Positions 48,415 through 57,564 of a stretch of DNA of 64,000 bases are shown piece after piece. The position numbers were made by a program, and so were the translations under genes. The stretch is from Thermosipho melanesiensis BI429. GTDB taxonomy: Bacteria > Thermotogota > Thermotogae > Thermotogales > Fervidobacteriaceae. Under the pieces are notes generated by a model, which was not told where the DNA came from, made no database searches, and worked only from the letters and a program-made list of their open reading frames with translations. The stretch spans positions 558,001-622,000 of the forward strand of contig NC_009616.1 of assembly GCF_000016905.1 (NCBI RefSeq), read 5' to 3'. Each line of letters opens with the position of its first letter. Position 1 is the first letter of the stretch.

Positions 48415-49839
48415 GTGATATTATTCGGCACAGGTGGAATAAGAGGTATTATGAAAGAAGGTGAATTTGACGAAAAGACAGTTATGGTAGCTAGTAAAGG
48501 CGTTTCAAACTATATGAAGGATAACAATTTAAAAAGTATGGTTATTGCATATGATACAAGGAACAACTCTCAAAAATTTGCAGAAATTTCAGCTAGTGTG
48601 TTTGCCGCAGATGGACATAAAGTTTATATATTTCCCGAACCCGTTCCAACACCTGCTTTATCTTTTGCAGTAAGAGAGTTAAAATGTGATATGGGAATAG
48701 TTATCACGGCAAGTCACAATCCACCTGAATATAACGGTTATAAGGTATATACATCAGACGGTGTACAAGCTGTACCTAAGTTAACAGATATCTTAGCTAA
48801 ATATGTTGAAAGAGCTTGGAATACCCCTATTGAACTTTCTAAAAATTTCAACTATTTAGAAAAAAAAATTCTCAATAATTATGTTGATAAAGTAGCAAAA
48901 CTTATTTCTACAAACTTAAGTGGCCTAAAGATAGTATATACTCCCCTTCATGGCACAGGATTAAAACCAGTTGTATCCGTATTAAAAAACCTTGGTGCAG
49001 AATTAATCCTTGTTTCTGAACAAGCGTTTTTTGACGGAAACTTTCCAACTGTAAAAAGTCCTAATCCAGAAGATGATGAAGCATTAGTTTTGCTAAAGGA
49101 ATACATGGAAAAATTTGAAGCAGATTTAGGAATTGCAACTGATCCAGATTGTGATAGAGTAGGTGTAATTTGGAAGGGAAAAAGATTAACAGGGAATCAG
49201 GTAGGAGTACTAATTACAGACTATTTACTTGAAAATGCAACTGAAAATGATATGATTATCAAAACAATCGTCACTACAGACATGGTAAAACCCATGTGCA
49301 AAGAAAAAAATGTAAAACTTTTTGAAACTCCTACGGGATTTAAGTTTATTGGTCATCTTGCAGAAAATAGCAATCACAATTTCTTATTCGGCTTTGAAGA
49401 AAGTTGTGGCTATCTAACGGGAAATCTTTCAAGGGATAAAGACGGTGCAGTTGGGGCGGCATTAATTGCGGCAGTTTCCAAAAAATTTGACTTAATTGAA
49501 AGATTAAATTCTCTGTATGAAAAGTATGGGTATTATATGGAAAAACTTTTAACCTATAAATTCAAAAACGCCGAAATTGCTAAAAATATTTATAAAAAGC
49601 TAAAAACAATAAACTTTAGAGAAAAGATAATAGATTATTCAAAAGGATATGAAAATATCGAACCAAACGAAACAATTGCCATTATTTTTGAGGAAGGAAA
49701 GATCTTTATAAGGCCCTCTGGCACAGAACCCAAATTAAAAGCTTATGTTATGACAGTCTCAGATTCTGAAGAAACGTCATCAAAAAATTTGGAAATACTT
49801 GTAAATAAATTTAACGATATACTAGACAACTTAAAATAA
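48415..49839 (+). CDS. Phosphoglucomutase/phosphomannomutase
   Basis: A 474-residue alpha-D-phosphohexomutase that shifts phosphate between C1 and C6 of glucose or mannose. N-terminus LFGTGGIRGIM, catalytic phosphoserine loop VITASHNPPEYNGYK, metal loop ATDPDCDRVGV, sugar loop FGFEESCGYLTG and phosphate loop RPSGTEPKLKAYV. The EESCGY sugar loop fits PgcA-type phosphoglucomutase; preference is not certain. The start is GTG 48415 behind AAGGAGG. It stands alone between the polyamine regulator and a two-way terminator. Confidence 0.94.
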   Translation: MILFGTGGIRGIMKEGEFDEKTVMVASKGVSNYMKDNNLKSMVIAYDTRNNSQKFAEISASVFAADGHKVYIFPEPVPTPALSFAVRELKCDMGIVITASHNPPEYNGYKVYTSDGVQAVPKLTDILAKYVERAWNTPIELSKNFNYLEKKILNNYVDKVAKLISTNLSGLKIVYTPLHGTGLKPVVSVLKNLGAELILVSEQAFFDGNFPTVKSPNPEDDEALVLLKEYMEKFEADLGIATDPDCDRVGVIWKGKRLTGNQVGVLITDYLLENATENDMIIKTIVTTDMVKPMCKEKNVKLFETPTGFKFIGHLAENSNHNFLFGFEESCGYLTGNLSRDKDGAVGAALIAAVSKKFDLIERLNSLYEKYGYYMEKLLTYKFKNAEIAKNIYKKLKTINFREKIIDYSKGYENIEPNETIAIIFEEGKIFIRPSGTEPKLKAYVMTVSDSEETSSKNLEILVNKFNDILDNLK

Positions 49840-49862
49840 TGGGGAAAGTTCCCCATTATTTT
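49833..49862. terminator. Bidirectional terminator, 14-base arms
   Basis: Perfect arms 49833-49846 and 49849-49862 around AG, with A and T runs at the ends. Serves the hexomutase gene and the last gene of the long minus-strand array. Confidence 0.95.
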
Positions 49863-50638
49863 TCATTTGTTTTTTCTTTCATTGAAAGAATCACCTGTAT
49901 AAATGAATCATATAAAGAACACAATTCTGGAAATTTTGTACAAAAAAGTTCCATTTCTGCATTAATTATCTCTATATCTTCTCTAAAAATAGGTCCAGTA
50001 ATAGTTTTTAAAGTGCCACTTTTTTTGATATTTTTAATTGTATTGTTTAAAAGGCTTTCCATTACTTCTGTAAATAATTCCTTAGGTAAATTTGCATCTT
50101 CGTAAATACTTTCCGCAAGATAAATAAGTGAATGCGTAAAATTACTCATTATAACTGCAGCAAGATGGTAATGTGTCTTAGATTCAGAAGGAATAACATA
50201 TGGTTTCCCTTCTAGCAATCCCACAATTTTTTTTGCTATTTCAATATTTCCCTCTATACCAAAAGGTACATCCTTAAATGAAATTTCATTTCCAATAACC
50301 GGACAGTTTGGATGAATAGAGGCAGGATGCCATTTTTCTGGAAATATAGTAGAAGGATAAAAACCACTAAAATGTATTACCGTAGTATTAGAAGTTACAA
50401 ATCTCTCCAACTTTTCTTTTGCTTCTGGTAGTGCCTTATCAGTATAACCAACAAACAAAATTCCCTCAAAATTAAAAGAATCGTTATACGTAACTGGAAT
50501 TCCCTGTTTAAGTTCTTTTGAAATTTTTTCAGCTTTTTCTTTATTTCTTGAGAGTATATATCCAATTTCAACTTTATCTTTTAGATTATATAGAAGTGCC
50601 GTTGTTACTTTTCCTACTCCTGCTATGTTTATTTTCAT
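49856..50638 (-). CDS. Rossmann-like plus DUF2520 protein
   Basis: A 260-residue protein. Residues 1-110 are a Rossmann dinucleotide fold starting INIAGVGKVTTALL, with GYTDKALPE; residues 120-260 are the DUF2520 helical domain, marked by SIHPNCPVIG, HYHLAAVIMSNFTHSLIYLAE and ITGPIFREDIE. It resembles 6-phosphogluconate or ketopantoate dehydrogenase folds, but no substrate has been assigned to my knowledge. Last gene of the collinear minus-strand array, 17 bases after DUF554. Confidence 0.88.
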   Translation of the reverse strand: MKINIAGVGKVTTALLYNLKDKVEIGYILSRNKEKAEKISKELKQGIPVTYNDSFNFEGILFVGYTDKALPEAKEKLERFVTSNTTVIHFSGFYPSTIFPEKWHPASIHPNCPVIGNEISFKDVPFGIEGNIEIAKKIVGLLEGKPYVIPSESKTHYHLAAVIMSNFTHSLIYLAESIYEDANLPKELFTEVMESLLNNTIKNIKKSGTLKTITGPIFREDIEIINAEMELFCTKFPELCSLYDSFIQVILSMKEKTNEK

Positions 50639-50655
50639 TAAAAACCACCTACCCT

Positions 50656-51330
50656 TTAAAATAAACCAGTTATATATACCAAAAGCGGAGCAATTAATAA
50701 AGCAGGGAGAAAGTTTCCTACCTTTGTATCTTTTATATCAAGTATTTTTAGCCCTAATCCAAGTATCATAATTCCTCCCGTTGCAATTAAATCGTTCAAA
50801 TATTGAGGTGATGTTAAAAAAGAAAGTTTCGAAGCAAAAAGAACAAACAATCCTTGGACAACCAAAACGGAAAAAGCAGACAATAATACTCCTAATCCAT
50901 AAACCGATGACAAAACAATAGAAGAAATTCCATCCAAGAGGGATTTCATGTATATAAGAGAACCATCTTTTGTAATCCCAGCGGTTATTGAACCTATTAT
51001 AGTCAATGGTCCAACCAAAAATAAAAGAGATGATGTCACAAAGCCCGTTGAAAAATCTCCTTCTTTGATAGAATCACCTAACTTTTTTAATTTACCTTCA
51101 ATATTTAACAACTCCCCAATTATTCCGCCAATTGCAAGGGAAGAGAGAAGTATTAAAAAATTGTTGCTTTTAAGTATCATAGAGATAGATAATCCCATAG
51201 TGGATAATCCAACTGCATAAAATAATATTTTTTGAGCATTTTCTGGTATGCCTTTTTTTGCAAAAATTCCGACAAAACTACCAATCACAATGGCAATTGC
51301 ATTTACTATAGGCGTAAACACATATATCAC
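50656..51330 (-). CDS. DUF554 family membrane protein
   Basis: A 224-residue protein with six to seven hydrophobic segments. Typical DUF554 (YdfK/YqgA-like) features are the N-terminal NAIAIVIGSFVGIFAKKGIPE, GLSTMGLSISMILKS, and the central GPLTIIGSITAGITKDGSLIYMKSLLDGISSIVLSSVYG, seen in pieces. Predicted to be in the cytoplasmic membrane, function unknown. It lies six bases downstream of the DMT transporter gene, so both are likely expressed together. Confidence 0.92.
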   Translation of the reverse strand: MIYVFTPIVNAIAIVIGSFVGIFAKKGIPENAQKILFYAVGLSTMGLSISMILKSNNFLILLSSLAIGGIIGELLNIEGKLKKLGDSIKEGDFSTGFVTSSLLFLVGPLTIIGSITAGITKDGSLIYMKSLLDGISSIVLSSVYGLGVLLSAFSVLVVQGLFVLFASKLSFLTSPQYLNDLIATGGIMILGLGLKILDIKDTKVGNFLPALLIAPLLVYITGLF

Positions 51331-51336
51331 CCCATA

Positions 51337-52170
51337 TTAAATGTAAATAATGAACGCTCCCGATATGAGTATAGTTGCTCCAAAAAATCTAAGTTTTATA
51401 TTTTCTTTAAATATAAAACGAGCTACTAAAATTGAAACAAGCGAAGATAACATTGATATTGGCTCTGCGATACTCACATCAATTTTTTTGAATGCCATTA
51501 AAAGTGCAAAATATGCATATGCATTACACACCCCACCAAAAACCAAAGCAATAATTTTTGACTTTACAATTTGAACGTATATTCTTAAATTCCTATTTTT
51601 AAAAAAGCTTATTAAAAAAAAGTAAACACTTATAACTAAATACACACCTAAAGAATACCCAAGTTTATCAAATGACTTTGTTAAAAAACCATCAATAGTT
51701 CTCCCAATAGCCATTAAAAAGGAAGATATTATCATAGAAATTGCGCCTTTGCTCTTCAATAAGTTTTTGTAAGAAAGCTTTAAATTTACGTCTTTTTTTA
51801 GATACGAAACACCGTAAATCATAAAAAGGCTTCCAAGTATTTTTTGAATCGTAATCTTTTCCTCAAGAAAGATAGAAGTGGTAAAAATTAAAAAAATTGC
51901 ATTTACATTGTAAAGGGGTGCAACCACAGATACATCTTCATATTTTAATGCATACATGTATAAAAAAAATGATAATGCATATATTGTGCCACTAAACACA
52001 GAAACTTTTATTATATTAAAATTTACCTTTCCTAAAAAAGGTAACAAAGTTAATGTAGAAAAACTAAAAAATCCCCACGCAGAAAGTATAGGAGATGTCT
52101 TTCTAGTTATTATCTTTCCAAAAATTCTCTCAAAACCAAGAAGTACTATTCTAAACGTTATCCATTCCAT
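51337..52170 (-). CDS. EamA/DMT-superfamily transporter
   Basis: A 277-residue membrane protein with about ten spans in two repeated EamA halves (first half ends [13 protein letters not shown], second half [24 protein letters not shown]). Such proteins export or import small metabolites by exchange or proton coupling. [20 protein letters not shown] near the end is typical. The substrate is unknown. Its start overlaps ybeY by 20 bases, and no good ribosome site is seen, so it probably depends on translation of ybeY. Confidence 0.9.
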   Translation of the reverse strand: MEWITFRIVLLGFERIFGKIITRKTSPILSAWGFFSFSTLTLLPFLGKVNFNIIKVSVFSGTIYALSFFLYMYALKYEDVSVVAPLYNVNAIFLIFTTSIFLEEKITIQKILGSLFMIYGVSYLKKDVNLKLSYKNLLKSKGAISMIISSFLMAIGRTIDGFLTKSFDKLGYSLGVYLVISVYFFLISFFKNRNLRIYVQIVKSKIIALVFGGVCNAYAYFALLMAFKKIDVSIAEPISMLSSLVSILVARFIFKENIKLRFFGATILISGAFIIYI

Positions 52171-52567
52171 ATTTTTTTAAATACTTTTCGTAATATCTTT
52201 CTTGTAAATCAAACATCTTTTTTGCATTCGTTTTATCATACTCATGATCATATCCACTACAATGTAAAGCTGCATGTATCAATACCATTAAAAGTTCCTT
52301 TTCATATGTATTTGAAAATTTTTTGGCATTTTCTTCTATTACATCCTCACAAAGATATATTTCCGCAAATAAGTCGTCATCACCGTAAACAAATGTTAGA
52401 ACATCTGTTTCGGAATTAATATTTCTAAATTCTCTATTTATTTTTTTTATTTTTTCTTTTGAAAGGAAAACAAGATTTATATTTACTTCTTTTCCCAATT
52501 CGTTTCTTGTTACTTCGTCCACCGTTCTTATATATTTCTCCTCTATATTCTTATTCGTTGTTACCAT
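52151..52567 (-). CDS. ybeY: Endoribonuclease / rRNA maturation factor YbeY
   Basis: A 138-residue metal-dependent RNase of the YbeY family involved in 16S rRNA 3' processing. The zinc motif is [11 protein letters not shown] with His98, His102 and His108, and [13 protein letters not shown] is the second signature. It overlaps the 7TM-HD gene by 17 bases and follows phoH in the array, an order common in bacteria (phoH, 7TM-HD, ybeY). AAGGTGGTG precedes the ATG. Confidence 0.96.
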   Translation of the reverse strand: MVTTNKNIEEKYIRTVDEVTRNELGKEVNINLVFLSKEKIKKINREFRNINSETDVLTFVYGDDDLFAEIYLCEDVIEENAKKFSNTYEKELLMVLIHAALHCSGYDHEYDKTNAKKMFDLQERYYEKYLKKYGMDNV

Positions 52568-53912
52568 TTGCTTGCACCACCTTTTTTATCTCTTCTTTTG
52601 GATATTCTATCCTAGTCTTTGTAATATTTACAACTACCTTAATAAATTCATCGATTATCAGTTCCAATTCTTTTAGTGTTAACCCTGACTCATCAAGTTG
52701 TTTTTCATTGTATATTCCAGAAACAATTTCCTCAACTTTGTCCTTTATCCTTTGATAATTTGATGTATTTATACTCTTTAAAGCAGCTTCAACACTATCT
52801 GCAAGCATTATAATCCCTGCTTCTTTAAATTGCGGTTTTGGCCCTGGATACCTAAAGGAATCTTCTAGTACGTTTTCTTCTAATTCTTTTGCTTTGTAGT
52901 AAAAGTATTTTTGCACCCGTGTTCCATGATGTTGGGGAATAATAAATTCTATCCTTAAAGGTAGTCTATATTTTCTTGCAAGTTCAACACCTGATTTCAC
53001 ATGGTCTTCTAAAACAATATGACTCAAAAAAGGACTTATTTGATTATGAGGGTTTTCTTCACCATTTTTTAAATTTTCAACAAAAAAGTACGGCCTAATC
53101 ATTTTCCCTATATCGTGAAAATACGATGCAACTCTTGCGAACGTCGAATTTACCCCAATTCTTTCCGCTGCTGCCTCAGCAAGCGTTGCAACCATTATAC
53201 TGTGATAATACGTTCCAGGAGCTTGTAAAGATAATCTTTTTAACAAAGGATGATTCATATTTGCAAGTTCTGATAAACCAATATTCGAATAAATTCTTGA
53301 AAAATATTCTATATACGGAAGAATCCCCAATATTATCACAGTTGAAACAAATGGATTTAAAATGCTATAACCAATTGAATAGATGTTAAGATAAACGGGT
53401 TTTAACGGAAACTGCGATATAGATAAAAGAAGGGCAATCAAAGAAGTAAATATAGCTGCTTTTGCTATCTCTATTCTTCTTACTATATTTCTAATAAGAT
53501 AATTCATAATAATAATCTGCGGAATAAAGTAAAATAGTGAATAGAAGTCTCCAAAATGAAAGGAAAGTAAAACACTTTGAAGAATACCCGCGGTAATTCC
53601 AACCTCGTAAGTAATTAAAAGCGTTAACAAAAGAGATGAAATCAAAAAAGGAGATAAGCTAACATCCCAATTTTTCATGGAAGGATATGTAATAAAAATT
53701 CCCGCAATGAATATAACGTAGAATGTATATTTGTATATTTTATGTAATTTAAAGTAATATATATTTTTATAAAGGAAATAAACAATAAAATACCATGCAA
53801 AAACCAAAAGAATAAACTCATTCAAAGCTTTTACAAAGTTAAAATCAAACAGGTTTATTAGGGTAACCGAAATTAACGAAACAAACAATCCTTCAAGATT
53901 AATTCTTTTCAT
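52551..53912 (-). CDS. 7TM-HD domain phosphohydrolase (PgpH/YqfF-like), short form
   Basis: A 453-residue membrane protein. Seven or so hydrophobic segments (residues 1-215) precede a cytoplasmic HD domain: [20 protein letters not shown], then [15 protein letters not shown] (HD pair), [11 protein letters not shown] and FIIPQHHGT. PgpH-type relatives hydrolyse c-di-AMP. They usually have about 700 residues because of a large N-terminal extracytoplasmic sensor (7TMR-HDED); that part is absent here. ATG 53912 follows AAGGAG; an earlier ATG in frame lies in phoH. No c-di-AMP synthase gene is in the window. Confidence 0.92.
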   Translation of the reverse strand: MKRINLEGLFVSLISVTLINLFDFNFVKALNEFILLVFAWYFIVYFLYKNIYYFKLHKIYKYTFYVIFIAGIFITYPSMKNWDVSLSPFLISSLLLTLLITYEVGITAGILQSVLLSFHFGDFYSLFYFIPQIIIMNYLIRNIVRRIEIAKAAIFTSLIALLLSISQFPLKPVYLNIYSIGYSILNPFVSTVIILGILPYIEYFSRIYSNIGLSELANMNHPLLKRLSLQAPGTYYHSIMVATLAEAAAERIGVNSTFARVASYFHDIGKMIRPYFFVENLKNGEENPHNQISPFLSHIVLEDHVKSGVELARKYRLPLRIEFIIPQHHGTRVQKYFYYKAKELEENVLEDSFRYPGPKPQFKEAGIIMLADSVEAALKSINTSNYQRIKDKVEEIVSGIYNEKQLDESGLTLKELELIIDEFIKVVVNITKTRIEYPKEEIKKVVQANGNNE

Positions 53913-54855
53913 CTCTTTCTCCTTTTTCATATTTTTCATACGCTTTTATTATTTCCTTTACAAGCGAATGTCTTACAACATCTGCCTCCGTAAGATAAAC
54001 AAAACCTATTCCCTCAATATCTTTCAGAATCTTTTCCGCCATAACAAGTCCAGAATTTTCCCTTATATCTATTTGGGTAATATCCCCCGTCACAATAGCT
54101 TTTGAATTAAACCCTATTCTAGTTAAAAACATCTTCATTTGTTCATATGTGGTATTTTGCGCCTCGTCTAGTATTATAAACGCATTATTCAAAGTTCTAC
54201 CTCTCATATAAGCAAGGGGAGCAATTTCAATTATATTTTTCTCCCTATATGAAATGAACTTTTCAAACGGAAGCATATCCATTAATGAATCAAAAAGGGG
54301 TCTAAGGTATGGGTCAACTTTCTCAGACAAATCGCCCGGCAAAAAACCCAATTTTTCCCCAGCCTCAACAGCAGGCCTTGTAAGAATTATTCGATTTACC
54401 TTTCCGCTTTTTAGATAATCAACCGCCAAAGCAGATGCAAGATATGTTTTACCGGTACCTGCTGGACCAATGACAAATACTATATCGTTGTTTTCAACAG
54501 CTTCAATATACTTCTTTTGCCCTTTAGTTTTAGGTTTTACCCTACCTCTTACAATCGTCTTTGTTACAACATCTGTTAGAATTTCTGAATTTTTCTCACT
54601 TTCTTTTTCTGAAACAAGATATTCAAACTCTTGTCTATCTAAAAGATGTCCATCACGTGTTATATTCACCATTTCTTGGATTATACTTTCCACCGTTTTT
54701 AAATCTTCTTTATTTTCACCTTTTATAAACACTTCATTTCCCCTTACTGAAATATCAAGCCCAAATCTTTTTTTCAAATACCTCAGTCTATTATCATACT
54801 GCCCAAAAATTTCAACAACTAAAACATCTTTTGGAATAGTCAATCTCTTTAACAC
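53899..54855 (-). CDS. phoH: PhoH-like ATPase
   Basis: A 318-residue PhoH-family P-loop ATPase, likely acting on RNA. Residues 1-75 carry a small KH-like region (VVEIFGQYDNRLRYLKKRF). The Walker A is VIGPAGTGKTYLASA, then TRPAVEAGEKLGFLPGDLSEKVDPYLRPL and Walker B AFIILDEAQNTT. In many bacteria phoH is cotranscribed with ybeY, as here via the 7TM-HD gene. Start ATG with AGGTG upstream, nine bases after the TPR gene. Confidence 0.95.
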   Translation of the reverse strand: MLKRLTIPKDVLVVEIFGQYDNRLRYLKKRFGLDISVRGNEVFIKGENKEDLKTVESIIQEMVNITRDGHLLDRQEFEYLVSEKESEKNSEILTDVVTKTIVRGRVKPKTKGQKKYIEAVENNDIVFVIGPAGTGKTYLASALAVDYLKSGKVNRIILTRPAVEAGEKLGFLPGDLSEKVDPYLRPLFDSLMDMLPFEKFISYREKNIIEIAPLAYMRGRTLNNAFIILDEAQNTTYEQMKMFLTRIGFNSKAIVTGDITQIDIRENSGLVMAEKILKDIEGIGFVYLTEADVVRHSLVKEIIKAYEKYEKGERDEKN

Positions 54856-54864
54856 CTAAGCACC

Positions 54865-55560
54865 TCACTTTAATTTTTCTAAAAGTTCGCTCGCTTCTTC
54901 TTTTGCCTGTTTATCCGTTTCTAATAATAAAGGGTGGGGAGGTTCTTTCAACACCAATTCATATTCTTTTATTGCCAACTCTTTTTTTCCCCACTTCTCA
55001 TATAATTTCCCCATCTCAAGATGTATATTTGGATAATTTGGTAAAATTTCTAAAGCCTTTAACAAATATTCTTCGGATTTTTTGTAATTACACAATGGCC
55101 ATGGTACATCTCTATATCTCATTCCCATTGCTAATAAAGAAAGCGCTTTGTAAAATTTATCATCTGTTAATTCAATTGCTTTTTTTGTATATTTATCAAA
55201 ATCCCCCAACATAAATAGACTCTTTACTATTCCTTTGTACTGTGCAAGTCTACCAATTATTGCTCCAGCAACGTAATACGCTCTACCATTTTCAGGTTCT
55301 TTTTCTATTGCTTTTTTTGCATACTCCAAAGCTTTTTCATACAACGCTTCTTTATCTTCGTCTTCACCAGCTCCCCATAAAGCATATTCCATTAGAGATT
55401 CAGCAAATAAAAGATAATTATCCGTATTCTCCAATTGACTAATTAAAACCTTTATAAGTTCTACATCTTGATTCTTCCGCGCCTCAATAAAATTATCTTC
55501 AACATTTGCCAAAAGAAATATAGACAAAATCAAACAGAATAATACCCCAAGCTTCCTCAT
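54865..55560 (-). CDS. Exported TPR-repeat protein
   Basis: A 231-residue protein with a signal peptide (MRKLGVLFCLILSIFLLANVED). The rest is made of tetratricopeptide-like helices: ALEYAKKAIEKEPENGRAYYVAGAI, then SEEYLLKALEILPNYPNIHLEMGKLYEKWGKKELAIKEYELVL in pieces, which match the W-G-Y-A-F-A-P spacing. It is a likely protein-protein scaffold outside the cytoplasm. It sits between meaB (27 bases) and phoH, with no obvious functional tie. Confidence 0.88.
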   Translation of the reverse strand: MRKLGVLFCLILSIFLLANVEDNFIEARKNQDVELIKVLISQLENTDNYLLFAESLMEYALWGAGEDEDKEALYEKALEYAKKAIEKEPENGRAYYVAGAIIGRLAQYKGIVKSLFMLGDFDKYTKKAIELTDDKFYKALSLLAMGMRYRDVPWPLCNYKKSEEYLLKALEILPNYPNIHLEMGKLYEKWGKKELAIKEYELVLKEPPHPLLLETDKQAKEEASELLEKLK

Positions 55561-55587
55561 AATATCCCCCTATCCTCAACTGTCTCA

Positions 55588-56466
55588 CTAAATTATATCA
55601 CACAAGTTTTTAAAAACCTTACTTACCATCTTTGAAATTTTTTCATCATATTCTATATCATTAACTACTTCCTTTACTTTTCTAATTACTATAGTTTCTA
55701 CATGTTTTTTTAACCTTCTTTTCTTTCTATTTTCAAGTTCCCCATTATTAGTATAATCATCTAATATTGTATTTATCTCTTCATATAACTTTTTTACCCC
55801 TTTACCAGATGTAGCTACAGTTTCAATAATCTTTTTTTGAAAATTAGAGAATGAAAGAGTATGTTCAAGCTGAATTTTTAAGGATGCTGCTCCATCCAAA
55901 TCTGCCTTGTTTATTACATACACATCTCCTATTTCCATTATTCCCGCTTTTAACAACTGTATCTCATCACCTGTACCTGGTGACAAGACCAAAACCACAA
56001 CATCAGATACATTTACAATATCTATTTCGCTCTGCCCTGCCCCAACTGTTTCTACAATAATATAATCAAATCCATATGCATCCATTAATTTGATAACATC
56101 AAATATACCCTCATTGAGTCCACCTAAGCTATTTCCACTTCCCATACTTCTTATATAAACCCCTGGATCAAGGAAATGGTTCTTCATACGTACTCTATCA
56201 CCTAGAAACGCTCCACCTGTAAACGGACTTGTTGGATCTACAGCTATAACCCCTACTGTTTTATTACTCTTTCTCATCTCAGTTATAAGCGAGTTAACCA
56301 GAGAACTTTTTCCCGCTCCTGGACTCCCCGTTATACCTATCACTTTAGAATTATTTGTCCATAAATCATCAATAAACGAATTTTCTAAGTTATTCTCCAC
56401 ATAAGTGATTAATCTTGCAAGCGCTTTTTGATCTTTTTCCTTTAATCTTGTCAGAAGTTCTTTCAA
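55588..56466 (-). CDS. meaB: Methylmalonyl-CoA mutase-associated GTPase MeaB (ArgK-like)
   Basis: A 292-residue G3E-type GTPase that loads or protects the adenosylcobalamin of methylmalonyl-CoA mutase. P-loop [18 protein letters not shown], switch-like [18 protein letters not shown], Walker B-like [17 protein letters not shown], and base-recognition NKADLDG. The start overlaps the B12-binding subunit gene as ATGA, showing tight coupling. The catalytic mutase subunit it should serve is not encoded in the window. Confidence 0.95.
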   Translation of the reverse strand: MKELLTRLKEKDQKALARLITYVENNLENSFIDDLWTNNSKVIGITGSPGAGKSSLVNSLITEMRKSNKTVGVIAVDPTSPFTGGAFLGDRVRMKNHFLDPGVYIRSMGSGNSLGGLNEGIFDVIKLMDAYGFDYIIVETVGAGQSEIDIVNVSDVVVLVLSPGTGDEIQLLKAGIMEIGDVYVINKADLDGAASLKIQLEHTLSFSNFQKKIIETVATSGKGVKKLYEEINTILDDYTNNGELENRKKRRLKKHVETIVIRKVKEVVNDIEYDEKISKMVSKVFKNLCDII

Positions 56467-56864
56467 CTTTTTACCCCCGTAAACATTTCTCTAATCTTTT
56501 CAACAATTGTATTTAAAGGAGTCCCAGGACCAAATACCTCTTTAATTCCCATTTTTTTAAGCTCAACTACATCATCAGCAGGAATTATACCACCCACAAA
56601 AACAGGTACATTGAAATTATTTTCTTCCATTAAGTTGAGAATTTTCCTGCATATGCTCATATGCGCGCCAGATAAAATAGAAAGGCCAATTATATCCACA
56701 TCTTCTTGTATAGCGGCACTAATTATTTGTTCAGGTGTTTGCCTTAGACCTGTGTAAATCACTTCCATTCCCGCATCTCTCAAAGCTTTTGCAACCACTT
56801 TAGCCCCTCTATCATGCCCATCAAGTCCTGGTTTTGCAATAAGTACTCTTATTTTCTTTTCCAT
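56463..56864 (-). CDS. Cobalamin-binding subunit of methylmalonyl-CoA mutase
   Basis: A 133-residue stand-alone B12-binding domain. The cobalamin motif is [19 protein letters not shown] (D-x-H-x2-G), then [11 protein letters not shown] and [10 protein letters not shown], followed by GPGTPL near the end. This is the small-subunit arrangement of archaeal-type and some bacterial mutases, where the catalytic chain is separate. ATG 56864 follows GAGGGGT. It lies 10 bases after the biotin carrier gene and overlaps meaB. Confidence 0.94.
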   Translation of the reverse strand: MEKKIRVLIAKPGLDGHDRGAKVVAKALRDAGMEVIYTGLRQTPEQIISAAIQEDVDIIGLSILSGAHMSICRKILNLMEENNFNVPVFVGGIIPADDVVELKKMGIKEVFGPGTPLNTIVEKIREMFTGVKS

Positions 56865-56874
56865 TTTACCCCTC

Positions 56875-57270
56875 CTATTCAAGCTCAATTAGGGCTTGTC
56901 CAGTATCTACATTATCTCCTTCTTTTACTAAAATATTTTTCACTTTGCCACTTGTTTCAGAAATTATTTCATTTTCCATTTTCATTGCTTCCAAAACAAC
57001 GACTTTATCACCCGGATTAACATTTTGCCCTTGTGATACCAATACCTTTAAGACGATTCCAGACATAGGTGCATTAATAGCTTTTGTACCGGCACTAGCA
57101 GGTTTAGGTTGAATATCTTGCACCTTTTCTTCTGCTTTAGCTGGAGCAGCTGTTTCAACCTTTATCTCGTTTTTAACTTGTGTTTCAGTTGTTGTAGTAT
57201 TTGGTTGTAAATCCTCAACTTCTACAATATATTCTTTCCCATTTACTCTAACTCTGAATTTCCTGACCAT
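56875..57270 (-). CDS. Biotin carboxyl carrier protein of a decarboxylase/carboxylase
   Basis: A 131-residue BCCP. Residues 1-25 are a short beta region, residues 25-62 an Ala/Pro/Lys-rich flexible linker, and residues 65-131 the biotinyl domain with [11 protein letters not shown], biotin Lys97. It carries the carboxyl group between the carboxyltransferase (MmdA-like, encoded just upstream) and a second component. ATG 57270 is preceded by AGAGGTG. It overlaps the gamma-subunit gene by 28 bases. Confidence 0.95.
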   Translation of the reverse strand: MVRKFRVRVNGKEYIVEVEDLQPNTTTTETQVKNEIKVETAAPAKAEEKVQDIQPKPASAGTKAINAPMSGIVLKVLVSQGQNVNPGDKVVVLEAMKMENEIISETSGKVKNILVKEGDNVDTGQALIELE

Positions 57271-57554
57271 CCTTTTACACCTCTCCATCCAGTTTTTTTC
57301 CATACCACCCAATTTCTCTTTTCCTTCTTTTTATATATCTTTTTAATAGAAACAGGTCCAAGTATAGCATATATAGCGGCCATAACAGCAGCTATCTCAG
57401 CTTCATCAGCACCAACTTCTTCTTGAGGTTCTATCTTTTTAGGTAATTTTACAGCTGCTTTCTTTGAAAAAAAACCAAATAGTAAAAAGACAAAATACAA
57501 AACGGTAAAAACCAAAAAAACCGTGATTAAACCTATAAGCATTATTGTAAGCAT
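57243..57554 (-). CDS. Sodium-pump decarboxylase gamma subunit (OadG-like)
   Basis: A 103-residue protein with a single N-terminal span (IMLIGLITVFLVFTVLYFVFLLFGFF), then an acidic stretch (EPQEEVGADEAEIAAVMAAIYAIL), the hallmark of OadG/MmdD-like small subunits, and a basic, Trp-rich tail. It anchors and assembles sodium-pumping biotin decarboxylases at the membrane. The beta (pump) subunit is not nearby. It is 10 bases after the carboxyltransferase gene. Confidence 0.88.
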   Translation of the reverse strand: MLTIMLIGLITVFLVFTVLYFVFLLFGFFSKKAAVKLPKKIEPQEEVGADEAEIAAVMAAIYAILGPVSIKKIYKKKEKRNWVVWKKTGWRGVKGWSGNSELE

Positions 57555-57564
57555 TTATTTCACC

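Noticed and set aside
49839-50105. Plus-strand 88-residue frame after the phosphohexomutase gene
   Set aside because: It starts within a terminator and lies opposite the DUF2520 domain.
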